Counted from the stretch's first letter, positions 1-9,221 are shown. The stretch: DNA of 64,000 bases from Gordonia hankookensis (GCF_014673215.1 NZ_JACWMS010000002.1:992001-1056000), one strand, 5' to 3'. Numbers and translations: made by a program. The notes: generated by a model from the letters alone, not told the origin.

Positions 1-1
1 C

Positions 2-1063
2 GCCGGGATGCTGGCACCCGCCGATGGCGAGTCGGTGTCCGCGGCACTGCGTGGGACCGATCCCGTCGGATTCACCCCGAACGGTGTCCCCGACGACCTC
101 ACGCCCGACCCCGGCAACCAGCGACCAGGCCAGATGAATGTGTCGGCAAGTGTCGCCAAACCCTTCGTCATCACGGGTGGACTCGGTGCAGGCACCACCG
201 GAGGCACCGGACCCCGCACCGTCAACGGGTCAACAGTGGCGCTGCCCTACGGGCTCGACCCGTCCACGACCCCGGTCCTGGGCAGCTACGGCTATCCGGG
301 CGAGGCACATCTGACCACCGGCTGGTACCGATTGCCCACGGTGCGCGCGGCGTCACCGCTGCTGGTGTTCAGTACGGCAGGCGCCGTATCGACGATCGAC
401 ACCTTCGGCGTCCGCAACTTCGGCCAGAAGCTCGTCGTCCAGTTCGGACGGCCCGGCCCCGATGGTTCGTTCACCCAGATCGGACCGGACGTGCTGCCGA
501 TCGATCCCGGCCCGGTCATCACCAACCGGCCCTGGCGCAACCTCCGGGTGCCGATGAGTGCGGCACCTCGGGCAGCCACCACGATGCGCCTGTCATTGCT
601 CGACAACAACCTCGGACAGAGTCAGTTCATCGGCATCACCCCGCCCAGGGCACCGCGATTGCGGTCGCTGCAGGATGTCGTCGGGTCACAGTCGCCGACA
701 CTGATCGACTTCACGGTCGGTGCGCATTTCCCGTGCCAGCGACCCCTGCGGGTGACCAACGGCGTCGCCGAGGTCCCTCGATGGCGAATCCTCCCCGACT
801 ACCCACTTGCCAACTCGCAGTCCAAGACCTGGCAGTCCGGCGCCGACGGAGGACTGTTGTCGATCTCGGAGTCGACCACCTCGGCGCAGGCCGTTCCGAC
901 ATACCTCAAGGACGACTGGGCACGCGAATGGGGAGCTCTGGAGCGGCTGACGCCACTCGCCGAGAACGCGGGGACGGCGCAGGTGAACACTTCTCAGACG
1001 ACACAGTGGGGCTGGTCACGCACCGGTTCGATCAGGGTGGAGCCGCAATCAGATGACGAGTGA
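2..1063 (+). CDS. Arabinosyltransferase (Emb family), 3' part only
   Basis: The reading frame is open from the window edge, so the N-terminal membrane part lies outside. What remains (about 350 residues) is the extracytoplasmic C-terminal region of an EmbA/B/C-type arabinofuranosyltransferase, which adds arabinose from decaprenyl-phosphoryl-arabinose during arabinan assembly. It aligns by eye with the C-terminus of the next gene: both have VGFTPNGVP or GFTPNGVP, PVLGSY, a TPPR motif, FPCQ, and PTYL followed by W-[AG]-R-[ED]-W-G. The stop overlaps the next gene's start by 11 bp, which suggests translational coupling. In M. tuberculosis the order is embC-embA-embB, so this would be embA or embC; the paralogue cannot be decided from the C-terminus. 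Confidence 0.93.
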   Translation, partial: AGMLAPADGESVSAALRGTDPVGFTPNGVPDDLTPDPGNQRPGQMNVSASVAKPFVITGGLGAGTTGGTGPRTVNGSTVALPYGLDPSTTPVLGSYGYPGEAHLTTGWYRLPTVRAASPLLVFSTAGAVSTIDTFGVRNFGQKLVVQFGRPGPDGSFTQIGPDVLPIDPGPVITNRPWRNLRVPMSAAPRAATTMRLSLLDNNLGQSQFIGITPPRAPRLRSLQDVVGSQSPTLIDFTVGAHFPCQRPLRVTNGVAEVPRWRILPDYPLANSQSKTWQSGADGGLLSISESTTSAQAVPTYLKDDWAREWGALERLTPLAENAGTAQVNTSQTTQWGWSRTGSIRVEPQSDDE

Positions 1064-4000
1064 GACAGTGACGCAGCCATCGACGCCACGCTCCCGCGAT
1101 CACCGCACCGCGAAGATCGTCGCGGTGGTGGCAGGGGTGTGCGGCTTCCTGGCTGCCATCCTCACCCCGCTGCTACCGGTGAATCAGTCCACCGCCGAAC
1201 TGAATTGGCCGCAGGGTGACAGCGTGGGCAGTGTCGCGGCGCCACTCGTCTCGTATGTGCCGATCGACATGGACGTGACGGTCCCGTGTTCACTCGCCAC
1301 GCGGTTGCCGCGGGACGGCGGACTCCTGCTGTCGACGATCCCGGAGGGCGGTCAGGATGCCGGCGCCCGCGCGCTGATGATCCGCGCCACGAGTGACGCA
1401 CTCACCGTCACCGATCGCGACGTGGTGATCCTCAACACCGATCGCGCCACGGCCCAGTCGAATCCCGGCTGCCGGATCAGGTTCCACGCCGACGGCTCCG
1501 GCGTATCGGCCCGATTCGAGAACGCCCCGGGCGACGGTCTGCACAACTTCTCGGTCGCCGATCAGGAGATGCGGCCCCAGATCGTCGGCATCTACACCGA
1601 TCTGCCCGATTCGGCGCCACGGGCCGGTCTGTCGGCGCATGCGACGATCGACACCCGCTATGTCAGCACTCCGTCGGCGCTGAAGCTGGCGGTCATCGTC
1701 GTCGGCATCATCATGACGATCCTGTCGTTGATCGCCCTTGGCGTTCTCGACCGCCGGGATGGCAGGGGACACAAGCGGTTCCTGCCCACCGGATGGTTCA
1801 CCATCCGCGGCCCCGACGTCGCCGTGTTCCTCATCCTGGCCTTCTGGTGGTTCGCGGGGGCCAACACCTCCGACGACGGGTACAACTTCACCGTCGGCCG
1901 GATCACCGGGGATGCGGGCTACGCGGACAACTACTTCCGCTATTTCGGCGTGCCGCAGGACCCGTTCGGCTGGCATTTCCAGGTCATCGCCGCGATGACC
2001 CACGTGAGCCTCGCCGCGCCGTGGATGCGCCTTCCGGCCTTCTTACTCGGCCTGCTCGGCTGGTGGCTCATCAGCCGAGAGGTGATCCCGCGTCTCGGCC
2101 GCGCGGTCCGCAACAGCACGCCCGCGGTGTGGTCGGCCGCCTTTGTCTTCCTGGCCATCTGGCTGCCGTACAACAACGGTCTGCGACCGGAGCCTGCCGA
2201 AGCCGTCGGCGCACTGCTGACATGGTGCTGTGTGGAGCGAGCGATCGCGACCAGGCGAATGCTGCCCTACGCCATCGCCGTCGTGGTTGCGGCATTCACG
2301 CTCGCCCTCGCACCCGGCGGCCTGATGGCCGTCGCCGCACTCCTCGCAGGCATCCGTCCGGTGGTCAAGACCTTGGTGACGCGACGCAAGCGCGACGGCC
2401 TGCTGCCCATGCTCGCCCCCGTCCTCGCGGCGGGAACGGCGGTGCTCTATCAGATCTTCTACGACCAGCCACTGATGCCGCTGATCGTCGGCAACAAGGT
2501 CGCCACCGACGTGGGTCCGACGCTGGAATGGTGGCAAGAACCTGTCCGGTACTACTACCTGATCCTGCCGACCGCCGACGGCACTCTCGCACGCCGATTC
2601 GGGGTGCTGGTCATGATCCTCTGCCTGGTGGTCGTGCTGCTCCGTCTGTTGCGTCGTGTGCACCCGAACGGAGTTGCCCGAGCGCCGATCTGGCGCCTCA
2701 TCGCGGTGATCCTGGGCACCATGTTCTTCATCGCGTTCACGCCGACCAAGTGGACCCATCACTTCGGCGTGTACGCAGGGATCGCGGCCGGTCTGGCCGC
2801 CGCCGCGGGCGCGATGATGGCCCCGGCCATCCTCCGGTCGCGACGCAACCGGACCTTCTTCGCCGCAGCGGTCCTGGCGGTCACCGCGATCTCGTTCACC
2901 GGTACCAACGGCTGGTGGTTCGTCGGCAGCTACGGCATCCCCTGGTGGGACCGGCCACCATCGATCGCCGGGATCAAGCTGGGCTGGCTGATCCTGGTGG
3001 TCGCGGTGATCACCGCGCTCGTGGGCCTGTGGTTCCATTTCCGCGACGACTACGTCGACGACACGACCAGGACACGCGGCGGCGACGGCTGGCCGTCGAA
3101 GCTGAAGTTCTCACCGCTGCCGGTGATCTCGGGACTGGTCGTGATCTTCATGGTGCTCTCGTTCGCCAAGGGCGGGTACGAGCAGCGCGACAGCTGGTCG
3201 TGGATGAAGTCGAATGCGCGGGCGATGGCCGGCAACGAATGCGCACTCGCGAACGACGTGCTGGTGGAACAGGATCCGAACACCGGCCTGCTGTCTCCCG
3301 CACCGGTCGACGGTCGGGTGGCGCCGACCACCTCGTCGGCACTGGCCGGCGCCGGGAACGGCAGTCCCGATCCGGACGGCTTCACACCGAACGGCGTGCC
3401 GAACCGGCTGTCCATCGATTCGACCGAGGAACAGGACACCGCGACCTCCACGGCCCAGAACACCGCCCAGTCGGGCGCGGGCTCCGACGCGTCCACCCAG
3501 ACGACCGAATCCGCACAGGGCGGGACAGAAGGTGGGCAGGGAGCACGCGGCGTCAACGGTTCGACCGTGCGGCTCCCGTTCGGGCTCGACCCGGCCAAGA
3601 CACCGGTGCTCGGTTCCTACGACTCCCCGAGCGGGACCGGGTCACTGACCACCGACTGGTATTCGCTGCCCGCGCGCAACGCTAATGCTCCGCTGCTCAC
3701 CATCGCGGCAGCCGGATCGGTACAGGCGGTCGACGGGCTCGGCGTGCAGCACAGCGGCCAGCAGGTCACCGTCCAGTTCGGCCGGACCGGAGCCGACGGT
3801 CGGGTGACCCCGGTCGGCGTGATGTCGCCCATCGACATCGGTGAGGTGCCCACCTGGCGGAACCTTCGATACCCGCTCGCCGACGCACCGCCGCGTGCCG
3901 ACGTGGTGCGGGTGGAGGTGCGTGACACCGCCGGAGCGCCGTCGGAGTGGGTGGCGATCACGCCACCCCGGGTGACCGAACTCCGCACTCTCAACGACGT

Positions 4001-4370
4001 CGTCGGGACCACCGATCCGGTGTTCATCGACTGGCTGCCCGGCATGGTCTTCCCGTGCCAGCAACCGATGAAGGTTCGTGACGGCGTTCTCGAGGTACCG
4101 AAGTGGCGCATCATGCCCGATGCCGAGGCCACCCGGAAGAACAGCCAGACCTGGATGTCCGGCAAGGCAGGCGGACCGCTGGGCATCACCGAGGCCATGC
4201 TGACCCCGACGTTGCTGCCGACCTATCTCCGTAACAACTGGGGACGGGATTGGGGTGGCCTGCAGAAGTTCACCGAGATCGACCCTGCCCCTCCTGCGCA
4301 GCTCGAATTGGGGACCGCGCGGCATTCCGGGCTCTACAACCCGGCACCCATGCGGTCGAGCGGGTACTGA
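1053..4370 (+). CDS. embB: Arabinosyltransferase, probable EmbB
   Basis: The 1105-residue product has the length of mycobacterial Emb proteins. An N-terminal membrane anchor is followed by an extracytoplasmic carbohydrate-binding-like segment, then many membrane helices (about residues 215-700), then a C-terminal extracytoplasmic domain. The catalytic Asp pair of this GT-C family is in SDDGYN (D274, D275), followed by NYFRYFG and PFGW. It transfers arabinofuranose from decaprenyl-phosphoryl-arabinose to the cell-wall arabinan outside the membrane. The symbol embB rests on position (last emb gene before the accD4-pks13-fadD32 island), not sequence; the NFTVGRI stretch resembles EmbA as much as EmbB. 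A Ser/Thr/Gln/Gly-rich low-complexity insert at roughly residues 788-830 is absent from the upstream paralogue. Confidence 0.93.
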   Translation: MTSETVTQPSTPRSRDHRTAKIVAVVAGVCGFLAAILTPLLPVNQSTAELNWPQGDSVGSVAAPLVSYVPIDMDVTVPCSLATRLPRDGGLLLSTIPEGGQDAGARALMIRATSDALTVTDRDVVILNTDRATAQSNPGCRIRFHADGSGVSARFENAPGDGLHNFSVADQEMRPQIVGIYTDLPDSAPRAGLSAHATIDTRYVSTPSALKLAVIVVGIIMTILSLIALGVLDRRDGRGHKRFLPTGWFTIRGPDVAVFLILAFWWFAGANTSDDGYNFTVGRITGDAGYADNYFRYFGVPQDPFGWHFQVIAAMTHVSLAAPWMRLPAFLLGLLGWWLISREVIPRLGRAVRNSTPAVWSAAFVFLAIWLPYNNGLRPEPAEAVGALLTWCCVERAIATRRMLPYAIAVVVAAFTLALAPGGLMAVAALLAGIRPVVKTLVTRRKRDGLLPMLAPVLAAGTAVLYQIFYDQPLMPLIVGNKVATDVGPTLEWWQEPVRYYYLILPTADGTLARRFGVLVMILCLVVVLLRLLRRVHPNGVARAPIWRLIAVILGTMFFIAFTPTKWTHHFGVYAGIAAGLAAAAGAMMAPAILRSRRNRTFFAAAVLAVTAISFTGTNGWWFVGSYGIPWWDRPPSIAGIKLGWLILVVAVITALVGLWFHFRDDYVDDTTRTRGGDGWPSKLKFSPLPVISGLVVIFMVLSFAKGGYEQRDSWSWMKSNARAMAGNECALANDVLVEQDPNTGLLSPAPVDGRVAPTTSSALAGAGNGSPDPDGFTPNGVPNRLSIDSTEEQDTATSTAQNTAQSGAGSDASTQTTESAQGGTEGGQGARGVNGSTVRLPFGLDPAKTPVLGSYDSPSGTGSLTTDWYSLPARNANAPLLTIAAAGSVQAVDGLGVQHSGQQVTVQFGRTGADGRVTPVGVMSPIDIGEVPTWRNLRYPLADAPPRADVVRVEVRDTAGAPSEWVAITPPRVTELRTLNDVVGTTDPVFIDWLPGMVFPCQQPMKVRDGVLEVPKWRIMPDAEATRKNSQTWMSGKAGGPLGITEAMLTPTLLPTYLRNNWGRDWGGLQKFTEIDPAPPAQLELGTARHSGLYNPAPMRSSGY

Positions 4371-4474
4371 GGACACCCCCGCGGCGGGTGCAGTGGCCCG
4401 CCAGGAACGAGCGTGCCGTGCCGAGACCACGGCACCACTACGCCCGAACGCGCCCTCGACCCGCATCGTCGCGT

Positions 4475-4487
4475 TAGCCTGGCGTCA
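4475..4487 (+). promoter_or_regulatory. -10 element of a likely leaderless promoter (MpaB gene)
   Basis: TAGCCT lies 6 nt upstream of the ATG at 4487 and no Shine-Dalgarno sequence precedes that ATG. The spacing would put the transcription start on the start codon. No convincing -35 box is visible. Confidence 0.4.
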
Positions 4488-5380
4488 TGGAGCGTGGTCC
4501 GGACACGTATCAGCACGCGCACGTCGCCGACGTCAGGCCCGCGCGGAGGCGTCCCCGTGTCCGGCGGACCGGTGATCTGGTCACCGGGCTCGGCCCGACC
4601 ATCGCCGGGGCCAACGTGATCATGCAGCTGGCGAATCCGAAGGTCGGCCACGGTGTGGTGGAGAGTCGTGTCGACTCCGGCAGCGCGGTGAAGCATCCGA
4701 TCAAGCGCAGTCGGACCACCGGGACCTTCCTGGCAGTCGCATTGATGGGTGACGACGACGACCGAACCTTCGTCGGGACCGAGCTGAAGCGTATCCACGA
4801 TCTCGTCTATTCGACCGCAGAGAGCCCCGTCCACTACAGCGCCAACGACTCCCGACTCCAGCTGTGGGTGGCGGTGTGCCTGGTGAAGTATTTCCTCGAT
4901 CAGTACGAACTCTTGTACGGATCGCTGAGTCCGGCCGAGAAGGACCGTGTCGTCGACGATTCCCGATGGCTCGGGACAACGCTCAACGTGACCGAGGACC
5001 AGTGGCCCGGCAGCTACGCCGATCTACAGGAGTACTGGCGCACCCAGCTCGACGACATGACCATCGACCCGCCGGTACGCGCACTGCTGCAACAACTCTC
5101 GGATCTGTCGTTCCTGGAGGACCGGATCGGACCGGCGGGCGCGATGGCACACAAGGTACTCGGCCGTCCGCTGAGCTATCTCATCAAGGCCGGGCTACCT
5201 CCCGAGTTCCGCACCATGATGCACTGGCGGTGGAGTCCCGCGGACGAAGCGGCCTACGACCGGACCCTGCGGGTGGCCCGGCTCGTCGAGCCGGCCACCG
5301 GACGTGTCGCACGAGGCCTGCTCCAGGCCTATCTGTACGACATGCGTCTGCGGCGGCGGTTGGGGATCCGGGTCTTCTGA
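4487..5380 (+). CDS. Oxygenase MpaB family protein (DUF2236)
   Basis: The 297-residue soluble protein has the pattern of the DUF2236/latex-clearing (Lcp/MpaB-like) oxygenase family: an N-terminal GDLVTGLGPTIAGANVIMQL-type segment, then a helical bundle with TGTFLAVALMGD, HYSANDSRLQLWV and MMHWRWS. Family members bind haem or carry out oxidative cleavages, but most actinobacterial copies have no known substrate. The ATG was chosen because it begins exactly where a -10-like TAGCCT would start a leaderless transcript. It stands alone, in the same direction as the emb genes and 116 bp after them. The family call is firm; the function is unknown. Confidence 0.8.
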   Translation: MERGPDTYQHAHVADVRPARRRPRVRRTGDLVTGLGPTIAGANVIMQLANPKVGHGVVESRVDSGSAVKHPIKRSRTTGTFLAVALMGDDDDRTFVGTELKRIHDLVYSTAESPVHYSANDSRLQLWVAVCLVKYFLDQYELLYGSLSPAEKDRVVDDSRWLGTTLNVTEDQWPGSYADLQEYWRTQLDDMTIDPPVRALLQQLSDLSFLEDRIGPAGAMAHKVLGRPLSYLIKAGLPPEFRTMMHWRWSPADEAAYDRTLRVARLVEPATGRVARGLLQAYLYDMRLRRRLGIRVF

Positions 5381-5392
5381 GTCGTTCCCGCT

Positions 5393-5409
5393 AAGGCAAT
5401 CGTTTCCTT
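5393..5409. promoter_or_regulatory. Imperfect palindrome upstream of VIT transporter
   Basis: AAGGCAA-tcg-TTTCCTT is a 17-bp dyad (6 of 7 positions paired) 37 bp upstream of the VIT-family start codon. Size and position fit a metalloregulator operator, but it matches no consensus I know. Confidence 0.3.
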
Positions 5410-5446
5410 GCTTGCGGGGATGTCATTGTGGCAGTTGAGTTGACCC

Positions 5447-6169
5447 ATGACCGTCGATCACGAACACCAGCATCGCGGCGAACCGCACACCGGTTCCCTG
5501 GCGAATCGGCTGAACTGGCTGCGCGCGGGCGTACTCGGCGCCAACGACGGGATCGTCTCCACGGCAGGCATCGTGGTCGGTGTGGCGGCTGCCACGGCCG
5601 ACCGTGGGCCGATCTTCACCGCGGGCGTCGCCGGACTGGCCGCGGGTGCCGTCTCGATGGCGCTGGGCGAGTACGTCTCGGTCAGCACCCAACGCGACAC
5701 CGAACGAGCACTGCTGGCGAAGGAAGAACGGGAACTGCTCGAGCAACCGCAGGCCGAGTTCGACGAACTCGTGGGCCTCTACGAGGCAAAGGGACTCACG
5801 CACGAGACCGCGTGCCGGGTGGCGCGGGAGCTCAGTGACCACGACGCCTTCGAGGCGCACGCCGACGCCGAGCTCGGCATCGACCCGCACGAGCTCACCA
5901 ACCCCTGGCAGGCCGCGTTCTCGTCGGCGGTCTCGTTCACCGCCGGAGCCCTGCTCCCGCTGATCGCGATCCTCGCGCCACCGGCCTCATGGCGAATCCC
6001 GGTGACGTTCATCGTCGTCATCGCCGCCCTGGCACTCACCGGCGCCGTCGGCGCGACGCTCGGCGGGTCACGTCCATGGCGACCGATGCTGCGGGTGGTG
6101 ATCGGGGGGGCGCTCGCGATGATCGTCACGTTCGCGATCGGGCGGCTCGTCGGGCACACCGTCGCATGA
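5447..6169 (+). CDS. VIT1/CCC1-family iron/manganese transporter
   Basis: The 240-residue membrane protein opens with the family signature LGANDGIVSTAGIVVGVAAA in the first helix, then a second helix with MALGEYVSVSTQRD. A charged cytoplasmic middle domain rich in Glu, Leu and Ala (about residues 80-145) follows, then three C-terminal helices. This is the five-helix layout of Ccc1/VIT proteins, which move Fe2+ or Mn2+ out of the cytosol. The acidic middle domain is the metal-binding part in characterised members. No partner gene is adjacent. The upstream 17-bp dyad may be its metal-responsive operator. Confidence 0.88.
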   Translation: MTVDHEHQHRGEPHTGSLANRLNWLRAGVLGANDGIVSTAGIVVGVAAATADRGPIFTAGVAGLAAGAVSMALGEYVSVSTQRDTERALLAKEERELLEQPQAEFDELVGLYEAKGLTHETACRVARELSDHDAFEAHADAELGIDPHELTNPWQAAFSSAVSFTAGALLPLIAILAPPASWRIPVTFIVVIAALALTGAVGATLGGSRPWRPMLRVVIGGALAMIVTFAIGRLVGHTVA

Positions 6170-6218
6170 CGTCGGCAACGGTGCATGTGACGAATTCTTC
6201 GCAGTACTGAAGAACCAC

Positions 6219-6246
6219 TTGACTCGAACACATGTTCGAGTACGCT
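6219..6246 (+). promoter_or_regulatory. Promoter of the 13E12/HNH gene, leaderless
   Basis: TTGACT (6219-6224) and TACGCT (6241-6246) are separated by 16 bp. Six bases later comes ATG at 6253, so the transcript most likely starts on the start codon. The spacer is filled by the SOS box. Confidence 0.7.
6224..6239. promoter_or_regulatory. LexA (SOS) box, perfect match
   Basis: TCGAAC-ACAT-GTTCGA matches the mycobacterial/Gram-positive LexA consensus TCGAAC-N4-GTTCGA at all 12 defined positions. It lies between the -35 and -10 boxes, where bound LexA would exclude RNA polymerase. In M. tuberculosis several 13E12-repeat genes are known LexA targets. Confidence 0.85.
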
Positions 6247-6252
6247 GGTCTC

Positions 6253-7485
6253 ATGGGGGAGATCAGATCGGTCATCGACAGCATGAGAGAGGTCACGGTC
6301 GCCGACACGGCGTCCGGGCGACAGGTGTTCGACGGCACCAAGACGTTGATGGAACTGCGCAATGTCGTCGATCATCTGCTGGCGGTGCATGCCGCGGCGC
6401 TGGATCGATTGGGCGTCGCGAAACAGTCCGGTGGCACGACGCGCAACCTGTTGATCGAGATGGGTGCCGCACCGGGTGTGGCGTCACGCTGGTTGCGGAT
6501 CGGCGCCGCGCTCGCGTCGTTGCAACGGTTGCCCGCCTACGCCGGCGACGGCGTGTTCTCCGGGGAGCATGTCGATGCGATCGTGCTGGGCGTGGCACAC
6601 ATCATCCGTCGCGCCACCGCTGACCTGTGCGATCAAGAACGCCTGGAGCATGAGCGGGCGCTGATCAGCCAGGCCATGTCCGGAGCGACGCCGAAGGAGA
6701 TCGGGCAGACCGCCCGGGAGCTCGGTAACCAGATCGCCGACGAGACAGGGGGTCTGCCGGCGTCCGAGGACCGCGGCGTCAACGAGTTCAGTGTGACCGA
6801 GACCGCGGACGGGCGCGTACGGGTGAAGGGTGATCTCGACATCGTGGTCGGCGAGAAGTTGATGACCGCGATCGACTCACTCTCCGGGGCGCGGCCCGAA
6901 CCGGACGGGTCACCCGATGCCCGCACGCGCGGTCAGCAACGTGCCGATGCCCTAGAACAGATCCTGGACGCTGCCGGAACCGCGGATCCGAGATTCGTGA
7001 CGCCACCGAAGACCCACATCACTCTGACCGTCCCGGCCGACACCCCCGACGCGGCGCGTCTGCAATGGCTGGGTCCGGTGTCCCAGGTGACCGCCAAACG
7101 GCTGGCCTGTGATGCCGGGATCACCGAGATCATCATCGACGGGCAGACGGTGCCGCTGCAGATGGGTCACGAGAAGCGGCTCTTCCCGCCCCACCTACGC
7201 AAGGCGATCATCGTCAGGGACAGGTGCTGCATCAAGTGCGGCGCGCCGGCCTCGTGGGGACACGTACATCATATGAGGCACTGGATCGATGGTGGACCAA
7301 CCGATCTCGACAACGGGTGTCTGCTCTGCCCTTCGTGTCATGCAGAGGTCCACGCGCACGGTTGGGAGATCGTGATGGGCCTCGACCGCCACCCCTGGCT
7401 GATCCCACCCGTCACCGTAGACCCGAGACGGCATCCGCTACCGGCCTACAACCGACGCACCATGCACCTCGACGCCGCCGCCTGA
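6253..7485 (+). CDS. 13E12-repeat (DUF222) HNH endonuclease family protein, SOS-controlled
   Basis: The 410-residue protein has an N-terminal DUF222 region, then a C-terminal HNH module at about residues 325-372 with CIKCG, GHVHHMRHW, DGGPTDLDNG, CPSCH and HAHGW, i.e. two CxxC pairs plus the His-Asn-His residues. Such genes are multicopy in mycobacteria; their DNA target is unknown, and roles in recombination or mobile DNA are often proposed. Start: an in-frame ATG at 6232 lies inside the SOS box and upstream of the predicted transcription start, so ATG 6253 is preferred. The gene stands alone and converges on mqo. A DNA-damage-inducible nuclease is the likely role. Confidence 0.87.
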   Translation: MGEIRSVIDSMREVTVADTASGRQVFDGTKTLMELRNVVDHLLAVHAAALDRLGVAKQSGGTTRNLLIEMGAAPGVASRWLRIGAALASLQRLPAYAGDGVFSGEHVDAIVLGVAHIIRRATADLCDQERLEHERALISQAMSGATPKEIGQTARELGNQIADETGGLPASEDRGVNEFSVTETADGRVRVKGDLDIVVGEKLMTAIDSLSGARPEPDGSPDARTRGQQRADALEQILDAAGTADPRFVTPPKTHITLTVPADTPDAARLQWLGPVSQVTAKRLACDAGITEIIIDGQTVPLQMGHEKRLFPPHLRKAIIVRDRCCIKCGAPASWGHVHHMRHWIDGGPTDLDNGCLLCPSCHAEVHAHGWEIVMGLDRHPWLIPPVTVDPRRHPLPAYNRRTMHLDAAA

Positions 7486-7673
7486 GTCACCGGCAAAGGC
7501 TCAGCGCAGCACATTCCCGCGCAGAACTTTCATCTCGCACCCGACCATCATCGGGATCGCATACGACCCTTGAGAACTCAATGGTGTGAACTCGATGGCG
7601 TGGGGGCACCGCGGCGGATGCCTGCCGCCCTGGGGACCGCGTCGCACGGTCTCCAGGCAGCGGGTTCCGTACG

Positions 7674-9170
7674 TCAGGATGCCCGGCGCAGACCCAGCGC
7701 GGAGGCCGACCGAGCGAGGCTGTTCTCCGCGGCCTCCCGGTCCCAGCGGACCCGCTCGAAATCCGGAATCGCCTTCTCCACCGCACTTTTCCAGCTCGCA
7801 TCCCATTCTTTCGGAAAGCACTGTCGCAGGAGGTCCACCATGATGGGAACCGCCGTCGATGCGCCCGGCGACGCACCGAGTAATCCCGAGATGGAGTGGT
7901 CGGCGCTCACGATGAGCTCGGTCCCGTGCTGGAGCACACCTGTCCGCCGCGAGTCCGGTGTCACGAGCTGGGCGCGTTGACCGGCCGAGATCAGCTCCCA
8001 CTGTTCAGATCGTGCGGCCGGAAAGAACTTCTGCAACTGCATGAATCGCCGTTTCGGACCGGCGACGAGTTCTGACAGCAGAAAGCGTATCAGTGACAGA
8101 TTCTGGAGACACGCCGCCAGAAGAACGTGCACATTGCGCCACCGCAGCGTGGTGAAGAAGTCGGCGAACCTGCCGTGTTTCAGCAGTTTGGTACTGAACG
8201 TGGCATAGGGCCCGAACAGCAGGTACTCCTCGTGATCGACGATGCGTTTGTCCAGATGCGGCACAGACATCGGCGGAGCACCGACCGCGGCCTGGCCATA
8301 GACCTTCGCGTCGTGCCGGGCGACGACGGACGGTGTTGCGCACCGGTAGAAGGCGGCACCGACCGGCAATACCGCATAGCCATCGATCTCTGGGATGCCC
8401 GCTTTTTGCAGCAGACGCAAGGCGAACCCGCCCGCGCCGACGAAGACGTGCTGCGCTCGTACCGTGAATTGCTGTCGGCGTCGCGTCTGCTTTCCGGTCA
8501 CACACCAACTGCGGTCCGGATTCTGGCGCAGTGTTCGCACATCGTGGTCGAGCAGCACCTGTCCGCCGCGCTCAACGATGATGCGGGTCAATGCCTTCGT
8601 CAGGGCGCCGAAGTCGACGTCAGTGCCCCGTGGATGTCGTGTCGCGGCGATCGGTTCGCCGGGTTCGCGTCCCTCCATGACCAGCGGCGACCACGCGGCG
8701 ATCTGGGCCGGATCCTCCGAGTACGCCATCTCTGCGAACAGTGGATCACCAGCCAGCGTCTGAAATCTGCGTTGCAGGTAGTCGACATCGCGAGAGCCGA
8801 ACACGACGTCCATGTGTGGCGTCGTGCTGACGAAATCCTGCGGGTCATCGAGGAATCCCGCGTCTGCCAGGTATGCCCACCACTGCCTGCTGAGGTGGAA
8901 CTGCGCAGCGACGGTGGTTGCCCTACTCCGGTCGGCCGGGTCCGGCATGTAATTGAGCTCGCACAGTCCCATGTGTCCGGTCCCGGCGTTGTTCCAGGGG
9001 TCGCTGCTCTCTGTGGCGAGCTCTCCGGCCCGCTCAACGAGGACGACTCGCCAATCCGGCTGCAGTATCGCGATCATCGAGCCCAGGGTCGCCGACATGA
9101 TCCCTCCCCCGACGAGGACGATGTCGGCCTCGCTGCCGATCCCCTCATCGGTGCCTGCACCTGTACCCAT
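7674..9170 (-). CDS. mqo: Malate:quinone oxidoreductase
   Basis: The 498-residue flavoprotein oxidises malate to oxaloacetate and passes electrons to the quinone pool at the inner membrane face. An FAD-binding VLVGGGIMSATLG motif lies at about residues 18-30, followed by NNAGTGHMGLCELNYMP, TPHMDVVFG and a C-terminal GASPGASTAVPIM; length and motifs are those of the Mqo family. Start: a GTG/ATG further upstream is possible (to 9203), but ATG at 9170 has AAGGAG 7 nt upstream. It is transcribed divergently from a LysR-type gene whose start region carries an 18-bp palindrome, so that regulator probably controls it. Confidence 0.95.
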   Translation of the reverse strand: MGTGAGTDEGIGSEADIVLVGGGIMSATLGSMIAILQPDWRVVLVERAGELATESSDPWNNAGTGHMGLCELNYMPDPADRSRATTVAAQFHLSRQWWAYLADAGFLDDPQDFVSTTPHMDVVFGSRDVDYLQRRFQTLAGDPLFAEMAYSEDPAQIAAWSPLVMEGREPGEPIAATRHPRGTDVDFGALTKALTRIIVERGGQVLLDHDVRTLRQNPDRSWCVTGKQTRRRQQFTVRAQHVFVGAGGFALRLLQKAGIPEIDGYAVLPVGAAFYRCATPSVVARHDAKVYGQAAVGAPPMSVPHLDKRIVDHEEYLLFGPYATFSTKLLKHGRFADFFTTLRWRNVHVLLAACLQNLSLIRFLLSELVAGPKRRFMQLQKFFPAARSEQWELISAGQRAQLVTPDSRRTGVLQHGTELIVSADHSISGLLGASPGASTAVPIMVDLLRQCFPKEWDASWKSAVEKAIPDFERVRWDREAAENSLARSASALGLRRAS

Positions 9171-9221
9171 CTGATGACTCCTTTTCGATGAACGCCTGAA
9201 CACTCACCGTCCCGCACAGCC

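Noticed and set aside
6232-6252. Upstream ATG for the 13E12/HNH gene
   Set aside because: It lies inside the SOS box and between the -35 and -10 boxes, so it would not be in the mRNA.
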